In this document: in pieces, positions 9,517-19,673 of the stretch
How the letters are laid out: each line of letters starts with the position of its first letter
Position numbering within the stretch: the first letter of the stretch is position 1
Assembly: GCA_021838715.1 (NCBI GenBank)
Contig: JAKCCX010000005.1
Coordinates: 1-64,000, forward strand
Source: Pseudomonadota bacterium
Lineage (GTDB): Bacteria; Pseudomonadota; Gammaproteobacteria; Burkholderiales; Burkholderiaceae_F
DNA: 64,000 bases
Direction of reading: 5' to 3'
Translations under genes and position numbers: made by a program
The notes under the pieces: generated by a model
Seen by the model: the letters and a program-made list of their open reading frames with translations, nothing else
Databases searched by the model: none
What the model was told of the DNA's origin: nothing

Positions 9517-11416
9517 CGCGAAAGCCGCGATCGAGCGCCTGCCCCATCTGCCCGGCGTATACCGCATGCTCGATGGCGACGGGACGGTGCTCTATGTCGG
9601 CAAGGCGGTGGATCTGCGCAAGCGCGTCGGGTCGTACTTCGGGCGTGCGCTGCCGCCGCGCACGGCGCTCATGGTGTCGAAGATCGCGGCAATCGAGACC
9701 ACCGTCACGCACTCCGAAGCTGACGCACTGCTGCTCGAGAACAACCTCATCAAGACGCTGGCGCCGCGCTACAACGTCCTGTTCCGCGACGACAAGTCCT
9801 ATCCCTATCTGAAATTCAGCGACCATCGGTTCCCCCGCATCAGCGTCTACCGCGGCGCGACGGACCGGCGGGCGCGGTACTTCGGGCCGTTCCCGAGCGT
9901 ATGGGCGGTGCGCGAGAGCATGCAGATCCTGCAGCGGGTGTTCCGTCTGCGCACCTGCGAGGACAGCGTCTACGCCCACCGCAGCCGCGCCTGCCTGCTG
10001 CATCAGATCGGACTGTGCAGTGCGCCGTGCGTGGGTGCGATCGATGAAGCGGCGTACGGTGCGTCGGTCGATGCCGCGCTCCGGCTGCTGCGCGGCGGCA
10101 CGGCCGAGATCGTCGGGGAACTGGAGGCGCGCATGCTGGCGGCGTCGGAGGCGCTCGATTTTGAGATCGCCGCGCAATTGCGCGACCAGATCGCCGCGTT
10201 GCAGCGCGTGACCCACCAGCAATCGGTGGAAATGGCGGGGTCCGATGCCGATGCGGACATCATCGCGGTGGCCGTCGATCCCGGACACGCCTGCGTCAAC
10301 CTCGCGATGGTGCGCGGCGGCCGTCACCTCGGCGACAAGGCCTATTTCCCGGTGCAGACCGGCGCCGTCGGCGATATCGAGGAAGATCGCGCGGCGGTGA
10401 TCGAAGCGTTCCTGTCGCAACACTACCTCGAACATGCCTGTCCGCGGACGTTGATCATCGATGTCGCGCTCGACCCGGAAGTCCTGCGCGCGGTGTTCTC
10501 CGGGCGCCCGGTCGAGCCCGAATTGATCGGCCCCAGCGACTCGCGGCTGCGGGCGCAGCGCCGGCGCTGGCTGGAGATGGCGCAGACCAATGCGCGGCTG
10601 GCCCTGGCGCGCCGCCTTGCCGAACAGGGTTCGCAGCAGGCGCGCACGCGCGCGCTGATCGACGCGCTGGGGCTCGACGTCGACGATGCCGCCGCGCTGC
10701 GCATCGAGTGTTTCGACATCAGCCACACCGCCGGCGAGGCGACGCAGGCCTCTTGCGTCGTGTACGCCGGCCACGCCATGCAGAACCGTGAATATCGGCG
10801 CTTCAACATCGAAGGCGTGACGGGCGGCGACGATTATGCGGCGATGCGCCAGGCGCTGACGCGCCGGTACACGCCGCTCGCACAGCGCGAAGGGACCGGC
10901 GCGGGAAGCGATGGCCCGGCGCCGGGGCGGATGCCCGGCCTGGTGCTCATCGACGGCGGCACCGGGCAGGTGGCGGTGGCGCGGCAGGTGTTCGCCGAAC
11001 TGGGCCTCGATCCTTCGCTGCTCGTCGGCGTTGCCAAGGGCGAGGTGCGCAAGACCGGGCTGGAGGAACTCGTGTTCGCCGACGGTCGGGCGCCGGTGCG
11101 CCTGGGGCCCGAATCCCAGGCGCTGCTGCTCATCGCCCAGATCCGCGACGAAGCGCACCGCTTCGCGATCACCGGCATGCGGGCGCGACGCGCTCGCACC
11201 CGCAACGTCTCGCAGCTGGATGAGTTGGAGGCCATCGGCCCCAAGCGTCGCCAGCGCCTGCTTGCGCGCTTCGGCGGCATGCGCGGGCTGCAGGGCGCCT
11301 CGATCGAAGATCTGGCGCAGGTTCCCGGCATCTCGCGGGCGCTTGCCCAGCGCGTGCATGCGCAGCTGCACGGCATCGAATCGCCGCGCCCGCAGGCCGG
11401 GGCGGAACGGCCGTGA
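9506..11416 (+). CDS. uvrC: Excinuclease ABC subunit C
   Basis: UvrC makes the two incisions of bacterial nucleotide excision repair. It has an N-terminal GIY-YIG nuclease domain ([21 protein letters not shown], residues about 15-35), a UVR motif for UvrB binding ([14 protein letters not shown]), an RNase H-like C-terminal nuclease (VLIDGGTGQ and the FDISHTAG box) and tandem helix-hairpin-helix motifs at the end ([18 protein letters not shown]). GTG 9506 overlaps the last 11 bases of nagZ and gives 636 residues. Confidence 0.97.
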   Translation: MSFDAKAAIERLPHLPGVYRMLDGDGTVLYVGKAVDLRKRVGSYFGRALPPRTALMVSKIAAIETTVTHSEADALLLENNLIKTLAPRYNVLFRDDKSYPYLKFSDHRFPRISVYRGATDRRARYFGPFPSVWAVRESMQILQRVFRLRTCEDSVYAHRSRACLLHQIGLCSAPCVGAIDEAAYGASVDAALRLLRGGTAEIVGELEARMLAASEALDFEIAAQLRDQIAALQRVTHQQSVEMAGSDADADIIAVAVDPGHACVNLAMVRGGRHLGDKAYFPVQTGAVGDIEEDRAAVIEAFLSQHYLEHACPRTLIIDVALDPEVLRAVFSGRPVEPELIGPSDSRLRAQRRRWLEMAQTNARLALARRLAEQGSQQARTRALIDALGLDVDDAAALRIECFDISHTAGEATQASCVVYAGHAMQNREYRRFNIEGVTGGDDYAAMRQALTRRYTPLAQREGTGAGSDGPAPGRMPGLVLIDGGTGQVAVARQVFAELGLDPSLLVGVAKGEVRKTGLEELVFADGRAPVRLGPESQALLLIAQIRDEAHRFAITGMRARRARTRNVSQLDELEAIGPKRRQRLLARFGGMRGLQGASIEDLAQVPGISRALAQRVHAQLHGIESPRPQAGAERP

Positions 11417-12570
11417 GGGCGCCCATGGTGATGACGTCCGATATTCCCCCTCTCCCGCGTGCGGGAGAGGGCGGGGGTGAGGGGGGGCGCAGCACGGCGC
11501 CCACCAGCGCCGTTCGTTCCCCCCTCGCATCGCTCGACGAACTCGACGACTTCGACACGGTGATCGACGCCCGCTCGCCCGCCGAATTCGCCGACGACCA
11601 TATCCCCGGCGCGATCAACTGCCCGGTGCTCGACGACGCGCAGCGCGCCGAGGTGGGCACGATGTACTGCCAGGTTTCGCCGTTTGCCGCGCGTCGGGTC
11701 GGTGCGGCGATGGCGGCGCGCAACATCGCGCGGCACATCGAGGAATCGTTCGCCGACAAGCCGAAGTCATGGAAGCCGCTGGTCTATTGCTGGCGCGGCG
11801 GCCAGCGCAGCGGTTCGATGACGACGGTGCTCCAGGCGGTGGGCTGGTCGGCGCGGCAGTTGCAGGGCGGCTACAAGGCCTATCGCAAGCGCGTGCTGGC
11901 GGATCTCGCCGAACTTCCGTCGGCCCTGCAATTCCTCGTCCTGCACGGCCCCACCGGCAGCGGCAAGACCGCTCTGCTCGGGGCGATCGCCGCGGCCGGC
12001 GGACAGACGCTCGATCTCGAAGCGATCGCCTGCCACCGCGGCTCGGTGCTGGGGGCGCTCGAAGCGGCGCAGCCCGGCCAGCGGTGGTTCGAGTCGTCGA
12101 TCTGGCAGGCGCTGCGCCGTTTCGACGGCGCGCGCCCGGTGTTCGTCGAGTCGGAAAGCCGGCGCGTCGGCCGGCTCACCATCCCCGAGGCGCTCTTCGA
12201 CGCCTTGACCGGCGCGCGCTGCCTGCGGATCGCCGCCCCCGTGGCGGCGCGGGTCGCCCATCTGGTGGAGGAATATGCCGATCTCACCGGCCGCGCCGAT
12301 GCGTTGCGGGCGCGCCTGGAGTTCTTTGTTCCCCTGCATGGCCACAAGACGGTGGCGCGGTGGCAGCGCTGGGTGGACGAGGCGAACTGGCCGGCGTTGG
12401 CCGAAGCGCTGATCCGGACCCACTATGATCCGGCCTACGGTCGTGGGGGAACGCCGTTGTACCGGCGCGCGTTCGACGAAGATGCCTGGGAGGTGGCCTC
12501 CCTCGACCGGGTTGAGCGGGAGCGGATCGCGCGGGCGATCCTCCATCGATTCGAGGAAACGCATGCGTAA
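11413..12570 (+). CDS. mnmH: tRNA 2-selenouridine synthase MnmH (SelU)
   Basis: MnmH replaces sulfur by selenium at the wobble uridine of certain tRNAs, via geranylated 2-thiouridine. It has an N-terminal rhodanese domain with the active-site Cys in [11 protein letters not shown] (residue 126 from the GTG start) and a P-loop domain (GPTGSGKT, residues 179-186). Start candidates are GTG 11413, which overlaps the uvrC stop, and ATGs at 11425 and 11431. Residues about 12-26 are translated from a palindromic repeat (copy B), so the N-terminus is non-native, and no good start lies between the repeat and the rhodanese fold. Its presence suggests that the cell uses selenium. Confidence 0.92.
   Translation: MRAPMVMTSDIPPLPRAGEGGGEGGRSTAPTSAVRSPLASLDELDDFDTVIDARSPAEFADDHIPGAINCPVLDDAQRAEVGTMYCQVSPFAARRVGAAMAARNIARHIEESFADKPKSWKPLVYCWRGGQRSGSMTTVLQAVGWSARQLQGGYKAYRKRVLADLAELPSALQFLVLHGPTGSGKTALLGAIAAAGGQTLDLEAIACHRGSVLGALEAAQPGQRWFESSIWQALRRFDGARPVFVESESRRVGRLTIPEALFDALTGARCLRIAAPVAARVAHLVEEYADLTGRADALRARLEFFVPLHGHKTVARWQRWVDEANWPALAEALIRTHYDPAYGRGGTPLYRRAFDEDAWEVASLDRVERERIARAILHRFEETHA
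11446..11487. repeat. Palindromic GGGTGAGGG-type repeat, copy B
   Basis: CCCCCTCTCCCGC, then GCGGGAGAGGG, then GGGGGTGAGGGG. It is the best-formed copy. The two arms CCCTCTCCCGC and GCGGGAGAGGG are perfectly complementary. It lies within the 5' end of the mnmH reading frame. Confidence 0.8.
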
Positions 12571-13147
12571 TGGCGCATCCAGTCTGCCGATGCTGCTCAC
12601 CTGGGCGCGGATCGCCATGATTCCGTTCGTGGTCGGCGTGTTCTATTTCCCCGACAGCCTGCTGGGGCTGCACGCGAAGAACGTGGCCGCCTGCGCGCTC
12701 TTCACGGTCGCGGCGATCACCGATGCGTTCGACGGCTATTTCGCGCGCCGCTACGGTCTGACCAGCCGGCTGGGTGCGTTCCTCGATCCGGTCGCCGACA
12801 AGCTGATGGTCAGCGCGGCGCTGGTGATCCTGGTCGGCCTGGGCCGCGTCAACGGCCTGATCGCACTCATCATCGTCGGGCGCGAGATCACCGTCTCGGC
12901 GTTGCGGGAATGGATGGCGCAGATCGGCGCTTCGCAGAGCGTCGCGGTGAACTGGATGGGGAAGGTCAAGACGATCGTGCAGATGGTGGCGATCCCGGTA
13001 CTGCTCTATCGCGACCCGCTGTTCGGGGTTTCGGTGTTCGGGCTGGGCACCGTGCTGCTGTACGTCGCGGCCTTGCTGACGATCCAGTCCATGCTGATCT
13101 ATATTCGGATGGCATGGCCCGTGCTGGTGTCGCGCAGCAGTTCCTAG
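12563..13147 (+). CDS. pgsA: CDP-diacylglycerol-glycerol-3-phosphate 3-phosphatidyltransferase
   Basis: PgsA makes phosphatidylglycerophosphate, the committed step to phosphatidylglycerol and cardiolipin. The CDP-alcohol phosphotransferase motif is complete: DAFDGYFAR followed by G, then FLDPVADK, giving the D-x2-DG-x2-AR-x8-G-x3-D-x3-D pattern. Several membrane helices are visible. ATG 12563 overlaps the mnmH 3' end by 8 bases. The 194-residue length is normal. Confidence 0.96.
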   Translation: MRNGASSLPMLLTWARIAMIPFVVGVFYFPDSLLGLHAKNVAACALFTVAAITDAFDGYFARRYGLTSRLGAFLDPVADKLMVSAALVILVGLGRVNGLIALIIVGREITVSALREWMAQIGASQSVAVNWMGKVKTIVQMVAIPVLLYRDPLFGVSVFGLGTVLLYVAALLTIQSMLIYIRMAWPVLVSRSSS

Positions 13148-13184
13148 CATCATCGACGGGACGATCGGTGCGGGACGCCGGTCG

Positions 13185-13230
13185 TCCCTCCCGCGCTCCT
13201 GCTTGCGGGAGCGGGCGGGGGTGAGGGGGA
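13185..13230. repeat. Palindromic GGGTGAGGG-type repeat, copy C
   Basis: CCCTCCCGCGCTCCTGC, then GCGGGAGCGGG, then CGGGGGTGAGGGGG. It lies in the 180-bp gap between pgsA and the RND adaptor gene. I see no other gene or clear promoter in that gap. Confidence 0.7.
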
Positions 13231-13327
13231 GCGCACGGCAACCCCGCCGTCATGACGCTGTGGTGAAATCAACTTCTTTGGATGCTTCGGTGGCCCGGTG
13301 ACCGGGTACCGGTCGGATGCTTGTTCC

Positions 13328-14356
13328 ATGAAGAAACTCCTCTTGGCAATGGGATTGTCGTTCTGCGCCGCCGGTGCCGCGCTGGCGCAGGAGGCGCCGG
13401 CGCAGGCCAGCGCGCTGGTGCAGGCCGTGCCGGCGCAGCAGCGCGTCCTGACCCGGACGGTCACGGGGTTCGGCGCGGTCGCGTTCGCCCCGGACGGGGT
13501 GGTGAACGGCAATTTCGCCAAGGCGGGGCGGGTCGTGCGGGTCGCCGTTGCCGCCGGCCAGCGGGTCCGGCGGGGAGAAGTCCTGATCGAGATCGCCGCT
13601 GATCCGTCGGCGTCGCTCGCCTATGCGCAGGCCCGCGATGCCGCACGCTTCGCCCGGCAGGAGATGACGCGCACGCGTTCGCTGTTCACCCGGCAGCTCG
13701 CGACGCGTGCGCAGCTCGACGCCGCGCAGCGGGCGCTGGCGGATGCCGAGCACGCGCTGGCCGCGCAACGCGCGATGGGTGCGCAGAACGGGCGCGACCG
13801 GCTGGTGGCGCCGTTCGACGGCACCGTGGTGTCGGTGGCGGCGGTCCCGGGTGACCGGTTTGCGGCAGGTGCAAACCTGGTGGAGGTGGCGCGCGCCGAC
13901 CGGTTGCGGGCCACCCTGGGCATCGAGCCGGCGGATGGCCGCGGCCTGCGCCCGGGTCTGCCGGTTGCGCTGGGGTCGGTGTCCGACCCGCAGGCGACCG
14001 GCACCGGGACGGTGGTGTGGATCGGCGGTGGCATCGATCCGCAGACCGGCCTGGTTCCGGTGGCGGTGCGCGTCGAGGCGGGAACCCTGCTTGCCGGCGC
14101 CCGCGTGCGCGGCGACATCGCGGTGGCGCGCCGGCGGGCGCTGGCGGTGCCGCGGCAGGCGGTGCTGCGCGACGGCGGCCAGGCGTACCTGTTTCAGGTC
14201 GCGGACCGCCGGGCGCACCGCGTCGCGGTGCGGACCGGGATCGAGGATGCCGGCTGGACCGAGGTCCGCGGGCCGCTGGCGATGGGCGAGCCGGTGGTCG
14301 TGCTCGGGAATTACGAGCTGCAGGACGGGATGGCCGTGCGCGAGGAGTCCCGATGA
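13328..14356 (+). CDS. RND efflux periplasmic adaptor (membrane fusion protein)
   Basis: The adaptor subunit of an RND efflux pump, bridging the inner-membrane pump and an outer-membrane channel. A cleavable signal peptide covers about residues 1-23 (MKKLLLAMG to AALAQ). A split lipoyl/barrel-sandwich domain (VNGNFAKAGRVVRVAVAAGQRVRRGEVL and LVAPFDGTVVSVAAVPGDRF) flanks an alpha-hairpin of about residues 95-150. A beta-barrel and membrane-proximal domain follow. ATG 13328 is chosen because the signal peptide starts there. The stop overlaps the pump gene (ATGA), so the two form an operon. The substrate cannot be told from sequence. Confidence 0.92.
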   Translation: MKKLLLAMGLSFCAAGAALAQEAPAQASALVQAVPAQQRVLTRTVTGFGAVAFAPDGVVNGNFAKAGRVVRVAVAAGQRVRRGEVLIEIAADPSASLAYAQARDAARFARQEMTRTRSLFTRQLATRAQLDAAQRALADAEHALAAQRAMGAQNGRDRLVAPFDGTVVSVAAVPGDRFAAGANLVEVARADRLRATLGIEPADGRGLRPGLPVALGSVSDPQATGTGTVVWIGGGIDPQTGLVPVAVRVEAGTLLAGARVRGDIAVARRRALAVPRQAVLRDGGQAYLFQVADRRAHRVAVRTGIEDAGWTEVRGPLAMGEPVVVLGNYELQDGMAVREESR

Positions 14357-17300
14357 CGGCGATGGCCTGGATTCAGTCGCATCGCCGCTCCATCCTGTTC
14401 CTGCTGTCGCTGATCTCCATCGGAGGGCTGACGGCGGCGTTTCACCTGCCGGTCTCGATGTTCCCGGCGGTGGATTTCCCGCGGGTGGTCGTGCGCCTCG
14501 ATGCCGGAGATCGACCCGCCGAACAGATGGCGCTGCAGGTCACCACGCCGGTGGAGGCGGCGATCCGCGGCGTCCCCGGCGTGCAGAACGTGCGTTCGAC
14601 GACCAGCCGGGGCAGCGCCGACGTCGAGGCGCGCTTCGCCTGGGGCACGGACATGCCGGCGGCGGCGCTGCAGGTCAATGCGGCGGTGGCGCAGATCCTG
14701 CCCGTGCTGCCTGTGGGCACGACCCTCGAGACCCACCGCATGACGCCGACGACCTATCCGATCATCGCCTATAGCCTGGTCTCGGATACGGTCTCGCTCG
14801 CGCGCCTGCGCGACATTGCGGAGTACCAGATCCGGCCGTTGCTGCTCGGCATCGATGGCGTGGCGCGGGTCCGGGTGCAAGGGGGGGCGGTCGCGGAATA
14901 CCAGGTGATCGCGGATCCGGCGCGCCTGCAGGCCGTCGGCATGTCGATGGACGACGTGGCGCGGGCGCTTTCCGCCGCCAATGTCCTGGCGGCGGTCGGG
15001 CGCCTGGAAGATCACTACAAGCTCTACCTGGTGGTCAGCGACAACCGGTTCCGCCGGCTGGCGCAGATCGGCGACACGGTGCTGCGGTCGGATGCGCGCG
15101 GCGTGGTGCGCGTGAAGGACATCGCGCGGGTGCGTCTGGGGGTGGCGCCGATGTGGCAGCGGGTGACCGCCGACGGTCACGACGCCGTGCTCTTTTCGAT
15201 CTATCAGCAGCCCGACGGCAACAGCGTGCAGATCGCCGCGGACGTGCGGGCGCGCCTCGCGACATTCCGGTCCACGCTGCCGCCGGGCGTGCGGGTCGCG
15301 AACTGGTATGACCAGAGCCGACTGGTCGTCGCTTCGGCCGCCAGCGTGCGCGACGCCATCCTCATCGGCGTCGTGCTGGCCGCGGCCGTCCTGTGGCTCT
15401 TCCTGCGCAACGCCAAGGTGATGGTGATCGCGCTGCTCGTCGTGCCGGCCGCGCTGGCGGCCACGGTGGTGCTGCTGCAGGTCCTGGGCATGAGCTTCAA
15501 CATCATGACGCTGGGCGGCATGGCGGCGGCGGTGGGTCTGATCGTCGACGATGCGATCGTCATGGTCGAACACATCATGCGGCGCCAGCGGGAGAGCGAT
15601 CTGCCGCACCATGAACGGGTCATGGGGGCCGCGCAGGAGTTCCTGCGGCCGCTGGCAGGCTCGAGCGCGGCGACCTTGGTGATCTTCGTGCCGCTGGCAT
15701 TCCTCAGCGGCGTCACCGGGGCGTTCTTCAAGGCCTTGTCGGCGACGATGGCCTCGGGCCTGTTGCTGTCGTTCTGCATCACCTGGCTTGCGGTGCCGAT
15801 CCTGGCGGATCGCTGGTTGACGGAAGCCGACGCCGAGGCGGCCGAACGGGAAGGGCGCCTGATGGCCTGGCTCCATCGGCGGTACGAGGCATTGCTGACC
15901 GCATTGTTCGCGCGCCCCCTGTGGCTGCTGTTGGGAATCGCGCCCTTGCTGGCGGGCGGCTGGCTGGCGTACCACGCGATCGGCAGCGGCTTCATGCCGG
16001 CGATGGACGAGGGCGGCTTCACGCTCGACTATCGCAGCAAGCCCGGAACCTCGCTCACCGAAACCGATCGGCTGCTGCGGCAGCTCGAGGCGATCATTTC
16101 GTCCGACCCCAATGTCGCGTCGTATTCGCGGCGCACCGGCGCCCAGTTGGGCGGCGATGTGACGGAGGCCAACGAGGGCGATCTGTTCGTGCGCCTCAAA
16201 TCCGGCCCGCGCGCGCCGATCGACGTGGTGATGGAGGAGATCCGCCGTCGCATCGAAGGACATGTTCCCGGCCTGGAGATCGAAACCGCGCAGCTCATGG
16301 AGGACATGATCGGTGATCTCACCGCGGTGCCGCAGCCGATCGAGGTCAAGATCTTCTCCGACGAACCCGCAAAGCTCTTTGCCGCGGCGCATGCGGCGGC
16401 CGCGTTGCTCGGCCGGATTCCGGGCGTCGTCGAGATCAAGGACGGGATCAACCCGGCTGGCGATGCGATCGAGATCCACGTCGATCGCCTGCGCGCGGCG
16501 CGCGAGGGGATGGATCCCGACAGCGTCACGCGCGCCGTCGCCGCCGAGGTCCAGGGCACCGTGGTGACCCAGATCGAACGGCCGCCGAAGATGGTCGGGC
16601 TGCGGCTCTGGACGTCGGCACGCCGGCGCGACACCGATGCCAAGCTGGCCGACCTGCTGCTGCGCGCCCCGGATGGACACCTGTTTCCGCTGCGGCGCGT
16701 CGCCGGGTTCGTCGCGGTCCAGGGCCAACCGCAGATCGAGCGCGAAAACCTGCGGCGCATGGTGGCCGTGACCGCGCGCCTGGAGGGTCGCGACATGGGG
16801 TCGGCGGCGGCGGCGGTGCAGCGCGCGCTCGATGCGCCCGGGGCGCTGCCCGCCGGCGTGGTGTACGAAATGGGGGGGATGTATCAGCAGCAGCAGATCG
16901 CGTTCCGCGGTCTGATGATCGTGCTGGGCGCCGCCGTCGCGCTCGTGTTCCTGCTGCTGCTCTTCCTCTATGAGCGCTTCCGCGTCGCGCTCGCCATCCT
17001 GGCCACGCCGCTGCTCTGCATCTCGGCGGTGTTCATCGGCCTGTGGACGGCCGGCCTGGAGCTCAATATCTCGGCGCTCATGGGCATGACCATGATCGTC
17101 GGCATCGCCACCGAAGTGGCGATCTTCTATTTTTCGGAGTTCCAGGGGCTGACCGGCGCGGAGTCGGCGGAATCGGTCGTTGCGGCGGTCCGGCGCCAGG
17201 CGCTGGTTCAGGCCGGCAAGAACCGCATGCGCCCCATCGCGATGACCACCGCCGCGGCGATCCTGACCCTGCTGCCCCTGGCGTTGGCCATCGGGCAGGG

Positions 17301-17430
17301 GTCGGCGATGCAGCAGCCGCTCGCCGTCGCCATCGTCTCCGGGCTCATCGTGCAGCTGCCGGTGACGCTGCTGGTCATGCCGGTGCTGTTCGACCGGATG
17401 CAGCGGCGCTCCGCCGCCGCACGCTCCTAG
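14353..17430 (+). CDS. RND efflux pump, inner-membrane permease (HAE-like)
   Basis: A 1025-residue AcrB-fold proton/substrate antiporter with 12 predicted membrane helices and two large periplasmic loops. The proton-relay region in the fourth helix reads LIVDDAIVMVEH, with adjacent Asp399 and Asp400. That pattern is typical of HAE (drug or hydrophobic substrate) pumps and differs from the DFG form of metal pumps. The N-terminus (IQSHRRSILFLLSLISIGG) is the first membrane helix. It is cotranscribed with the adaptor. No outer-membrane channel gene follows in the operon, so it probably borrows a TolC-like protein. Its 3' end overlaps the convergent OMP gene by a shared CTAG. Confidence 0.93.
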   Translation: MTAMAWIQSHRRSILFLLSLISIGGLTAAFHLPVSMFPAVDFPRVVVRLDAGDRPAEQMALQVTTPVEAAIRGVPGVQNVRSTTSRGSADVEARFAWGTDMPAAALQVNAAVAQILPVLPVGTTLETHRMTPTTYPIIAYSLVSDTVSLARLRDIAEYQIRPLLLGIDGVARVRVQGGAVAEYQVIADPARLQAVGMSMDDVARALSAANVLAAVGRLEDHYKLYLVVSDNRFRRLAQIGDTVLRSDARGVVRVKDIARVRLGVAPMWQRVTADGHDAVLFSIYQQPDGNSVQIAADVRARLATFRSTLPPGVRVANWYDQSRLVVASAASVRDAILIGVVLAAAVLWLFLRNAKVMVIALLVVPAALAATVVLLQVLGMSFNIMTLGGMAAAVGLIVDDAIVMVEHIMRRQRESDLPHHERVMGAAQEFLRPLAGSSAATLVIFVPLAFLSGVTGAFFKALSATMASGLLLSFCITWLAVPILADRWLTEADAEAAEREGRLMAWLHRRYEALLTALFARPLWLLLGIAPLLAGGWLAYHAIGSGFMPAMDEGGFTLDYRSKPGTSLTETDRLLRQLEAIISSDPNVASYSRRTGAQLGGDVTEANEGDLFVRLKSGPRAPIDVVMEEIRRRIEGHVPGLEIETAQLMEDMIGDLTAVPQPIEVKIFSDEPAKLFAAAHAAAALLGRIPGVVEIKDGINPAGDAIEIHVDRLRAAREGMDPDSVTRAVAAEVQGTVVTQIERPPKMVGLRLWTSARRRDTDAKLADLLLRAPDGHLFPLRRVAGFVAVQGQPQIERENLRRMVAVTARLEGRDMGSAAAAVQRALDAPGALPAGVVYEMGGMYQQQQIAFRGLMIVLGAAVALVFLLLLFLYERFRVALAILATPLLCISAVFIGLWTAGLELNISALMGMTMIVGIATEVAIFYFSEFQGLTGAESAESVVAAVRRQALVQAGKNRMRPIAMTTAAAILTLLPLALAIGQGSAMQQPLAVAIVSGLIVQLPVTLLVMPVLFDRMQRRSAAARS

Positions 17431-18191
17431 AACCGGTAGCCGACCTTGACGCCGTAGCTGTAGATCCCGCCGGTCGAATCGCCTTCGACGACGACGTCGG
17501 CGATCCCCAGGTTCATGTCGACCCCGGCAAACACCTTGGGTTGGGCGAAGTTCACCTGGGTCAGGTTGGTGACCCCCGACGGAGCGACCCGGCTCCAGAC
17601 CTCGCCGACGCCGCAATACGGGGTGGCGAAGAGAAACCCCTTGGAGATCGAGATGTCGGCGCTCACCGTTTCCATGCCGAGCTGGCTCATGCCGTCGATC
17701 CGGGTCACCGCGCCGCGCAGCGCCACCGCCGGCATGTCGACGCCGCCGGGGAGGATCGCCCATTTCAGCGCGCCGCCATAGAGGCGCACCTGCGAGGAGG
17801 GCACCTGCGAGTACATCACGCCCAGGTCGACGTTGTCGGGCAGGCCCTTGGACAGGCGCACCGACGGCGCCGGCATCGTGCCGTACACCGAACTGCCGGT
17901 GATGGCGGGCTGGATCGCTCCGGTGTTCGCCATGTGCGTTCCGGTCACCGCGACGCCGATGTCGAAGCCCGTGATCCCCAGCGGATCCGCGGGTTCGTAC
18001 GGCTTGTAGGAAAACGCCGCGCCCATGTCGCGCGCGAGGTCGACGAACTGCCCCTGGTTGAGGTTCTGCAGCGTGTTGACGTCGAAACTCGCGGCGGAGG
18101 AAGCGCTCGCGAATCCGGCGAGCAGGGATCCGAGAACGGCGGACCGCGCAGCGGTGGTGGAACGCCGGGCGGATGGACACAGGATGGGCAT
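17427..18191 (-). CDS. Putative outer-membrane beta-barrel protein
   Basis: A 254-residue exported protein with an Arg-rich n-region and a signal peptide ending near residue 32 (ASASSAASF). The rest has alternating hydrophobic strands rich in Gly, aromatic and polar residues and ends in GVKVGYRF, with the C-terminal Phe that the BAM complex recognises in outer-membrane barrels. I do not recognise a named family. Transcription converges on the RND pump gene and the two stop codons share CTAG. Start ATG 18191 is preferred to in-frame alternatives further upstream because it begins the signal peptide. Confidence 0.7.
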   Translation of the reverse strand: MPILCPSARRSTTAARSAVLGSLLAGFASASSAASFDVNTLQNLNQGQFVDLARDMGAAFSYKPYEPADPLGITGFDIGVAVTGTHMANTGAIQPAITGSSVYGTMPAPSVRLSKGLPDNVDLGVMYSQVPSSQVRLYGGALKWAILPGGVDMPAVALRGAVTRIDGMSQLGMETVSADISISKGFLFATPYCGVGEVWSRVAPSGVTNLTQVNFAQPKVFAGVDMNLGIADVVVEGDSTGGIYSYGVKVGYRF

Positions 18192-18327
18192 GGGAAATTC
18201 CGTATCGATGAATGGGAATGCGTCTGGCGCGGATCGTAGCCGAAGCCGGTGCGCATGGGGTACCCGTAATCGTCGCCGGAGACGCCTTGCGGGGATCTTC
18301 CCGATCACGTAGAATTCCGCCTCTTTC

Positions 18328-18403
<76 letters not shown>

Positions 18404-18500
18404 AGATTCTTGCTAGCCTAATCAATTCATTGGGTTAGCTGTGGGAAAAGCCTCTCGGAAGGTTCGATATGTCCAATTCGAACGTCCGATTGAGGTTTTC

Positions 18501-19673
18501 ATGTCCTACGCTACCTACATCTCTCGGTCCGATTCCGGGCTGTTCTACTTCCGTTTGCGTCTTCCTCCGCCTGTCGCGTCGGTCCTTGGTGTGAAGGAGG
18601 TTCGGAGATCCCTGTCCACGAAGGAACGGACAGAGGCGATGCGTAAAGCATTGTCGCTGTATGAGGATATCCATCGCGTTGAACAAGCTACCCGGAACCC
18701 TGGTAACTGCCTACCGCTACCACCATCGTTGCAAAAGTATTCCCGGCGCCATGCTTCCGCGCGTGCCTACCAGGATCCGAGGTTAATCCTCGAAAAAGGG
18801 TTGGAGCATTACAAGCGGGAGCACCGGCACCTCTGGACGGAAAAGACGGCGCAGGAGGTGGAGGCGATCATTTCCCGCTTCGATTTCGGGGCTGCGCGGA
18901 AGTTCGCCGACATCGCCGATCTCAACGCCCAGGCCCAGGCCTGGTGCGACGGCCAGGCCATGGATCGCCCATGCCCCGAGGACCGGACGGTCCGCGTGCG
19001 CGATGCCTTCGCCCAGGAGCAGCCGCTATTGCTGCCGCTGCCGGACGACGACTTCCCGGTGGCCGAGCGCATCGAGGTCAGCCTCGGCAAGACACCCTAC
19101 GCCCGGTTCGACACCAACGACTACTCGGTCCCGGCTCAGCACGTGCGCCGCAGCCTGACCGTGTTCGCCACGGCGCAACGGGTGCGCATCCTGGACGGCG
19201 CCACGGTCGTCGCCTCCCACCCGCGCAGCTACGACCGCGGTCAGCAGATCGAGGATCCGGCCCACATCCGGGCGCTGGAGGACACCAAGCGCAGCGCCCG
19301 CCAGCACCGTGCGACCGACGCGCTCGTTGCCTGCGTTCCATCGGTGAAGGACCTGCTCGTGCAGGCCGCCGCCCACGGCTACAGCCTCGGGGCGGTGACT
19401 CGCGGGCTCATGGCCTTGTTGCAGCGCTACCCGGCGCAGGAACTCGACCAAGCCGTCCGCGACGCGCTCGCGCGCGGTGTGCCGCACCCCAACAATGTGC
19501 TCCTGGCGCTCGACGCCCGGCGGCACGTCCGGGGCGAGGCGCCGCCCACCCCCGTGCAACTGCCGGAGCACCTGCGCAGCCGTGACGTCACGGTCCAGCC
19601 GCACCGGCTCGACTCCTACGGCCAGCTCACGGAGCGTCCCGATGACGACGAACCCGAGTGCGAACCTGCGTGA
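18501..19673 (+). pseudogene. Chimeric ORF: tyrosine-recombinase N-terminus fused to IS21 IstA C-terminus
   Basis: A single open frame of 390 residues joining two unrelated genes. The first ~127 residues match the N-terminal region of tRNA-targeting tyrosine recombinases (YISRSDSGLFYFRLRLPPPV, then RRSLSTKERTEAMRKAL, ending WTEKTAQEVEAII). From about base 18880 the sequence is the C-terminal part of an IS21-type transposase IstA (FGAARKFADIADLNAQ, then YARFDTNDYSVPAQHVRR and VVASHPRSYDRGQQIEDPAHIRAL). Neither catalytic domain is present: no recombinase R-H-R-Y and no DDE core. Base composition rises sharply at the joint. I read it as an in-frame deletion or insertion junction, not a functional enzyme. 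GTG 18441 is an alternative start. Confidence 0.85.

Noticed and set aside
14311-18180. A very long minus-strand open frame (over 1200 codons) opposite the RND pump
   Set aside because: Shadow of the GC-rich pump gene. The translation is rich in His, Arg and Asp without any domain, while the plus strand gives a perfect RND protein.
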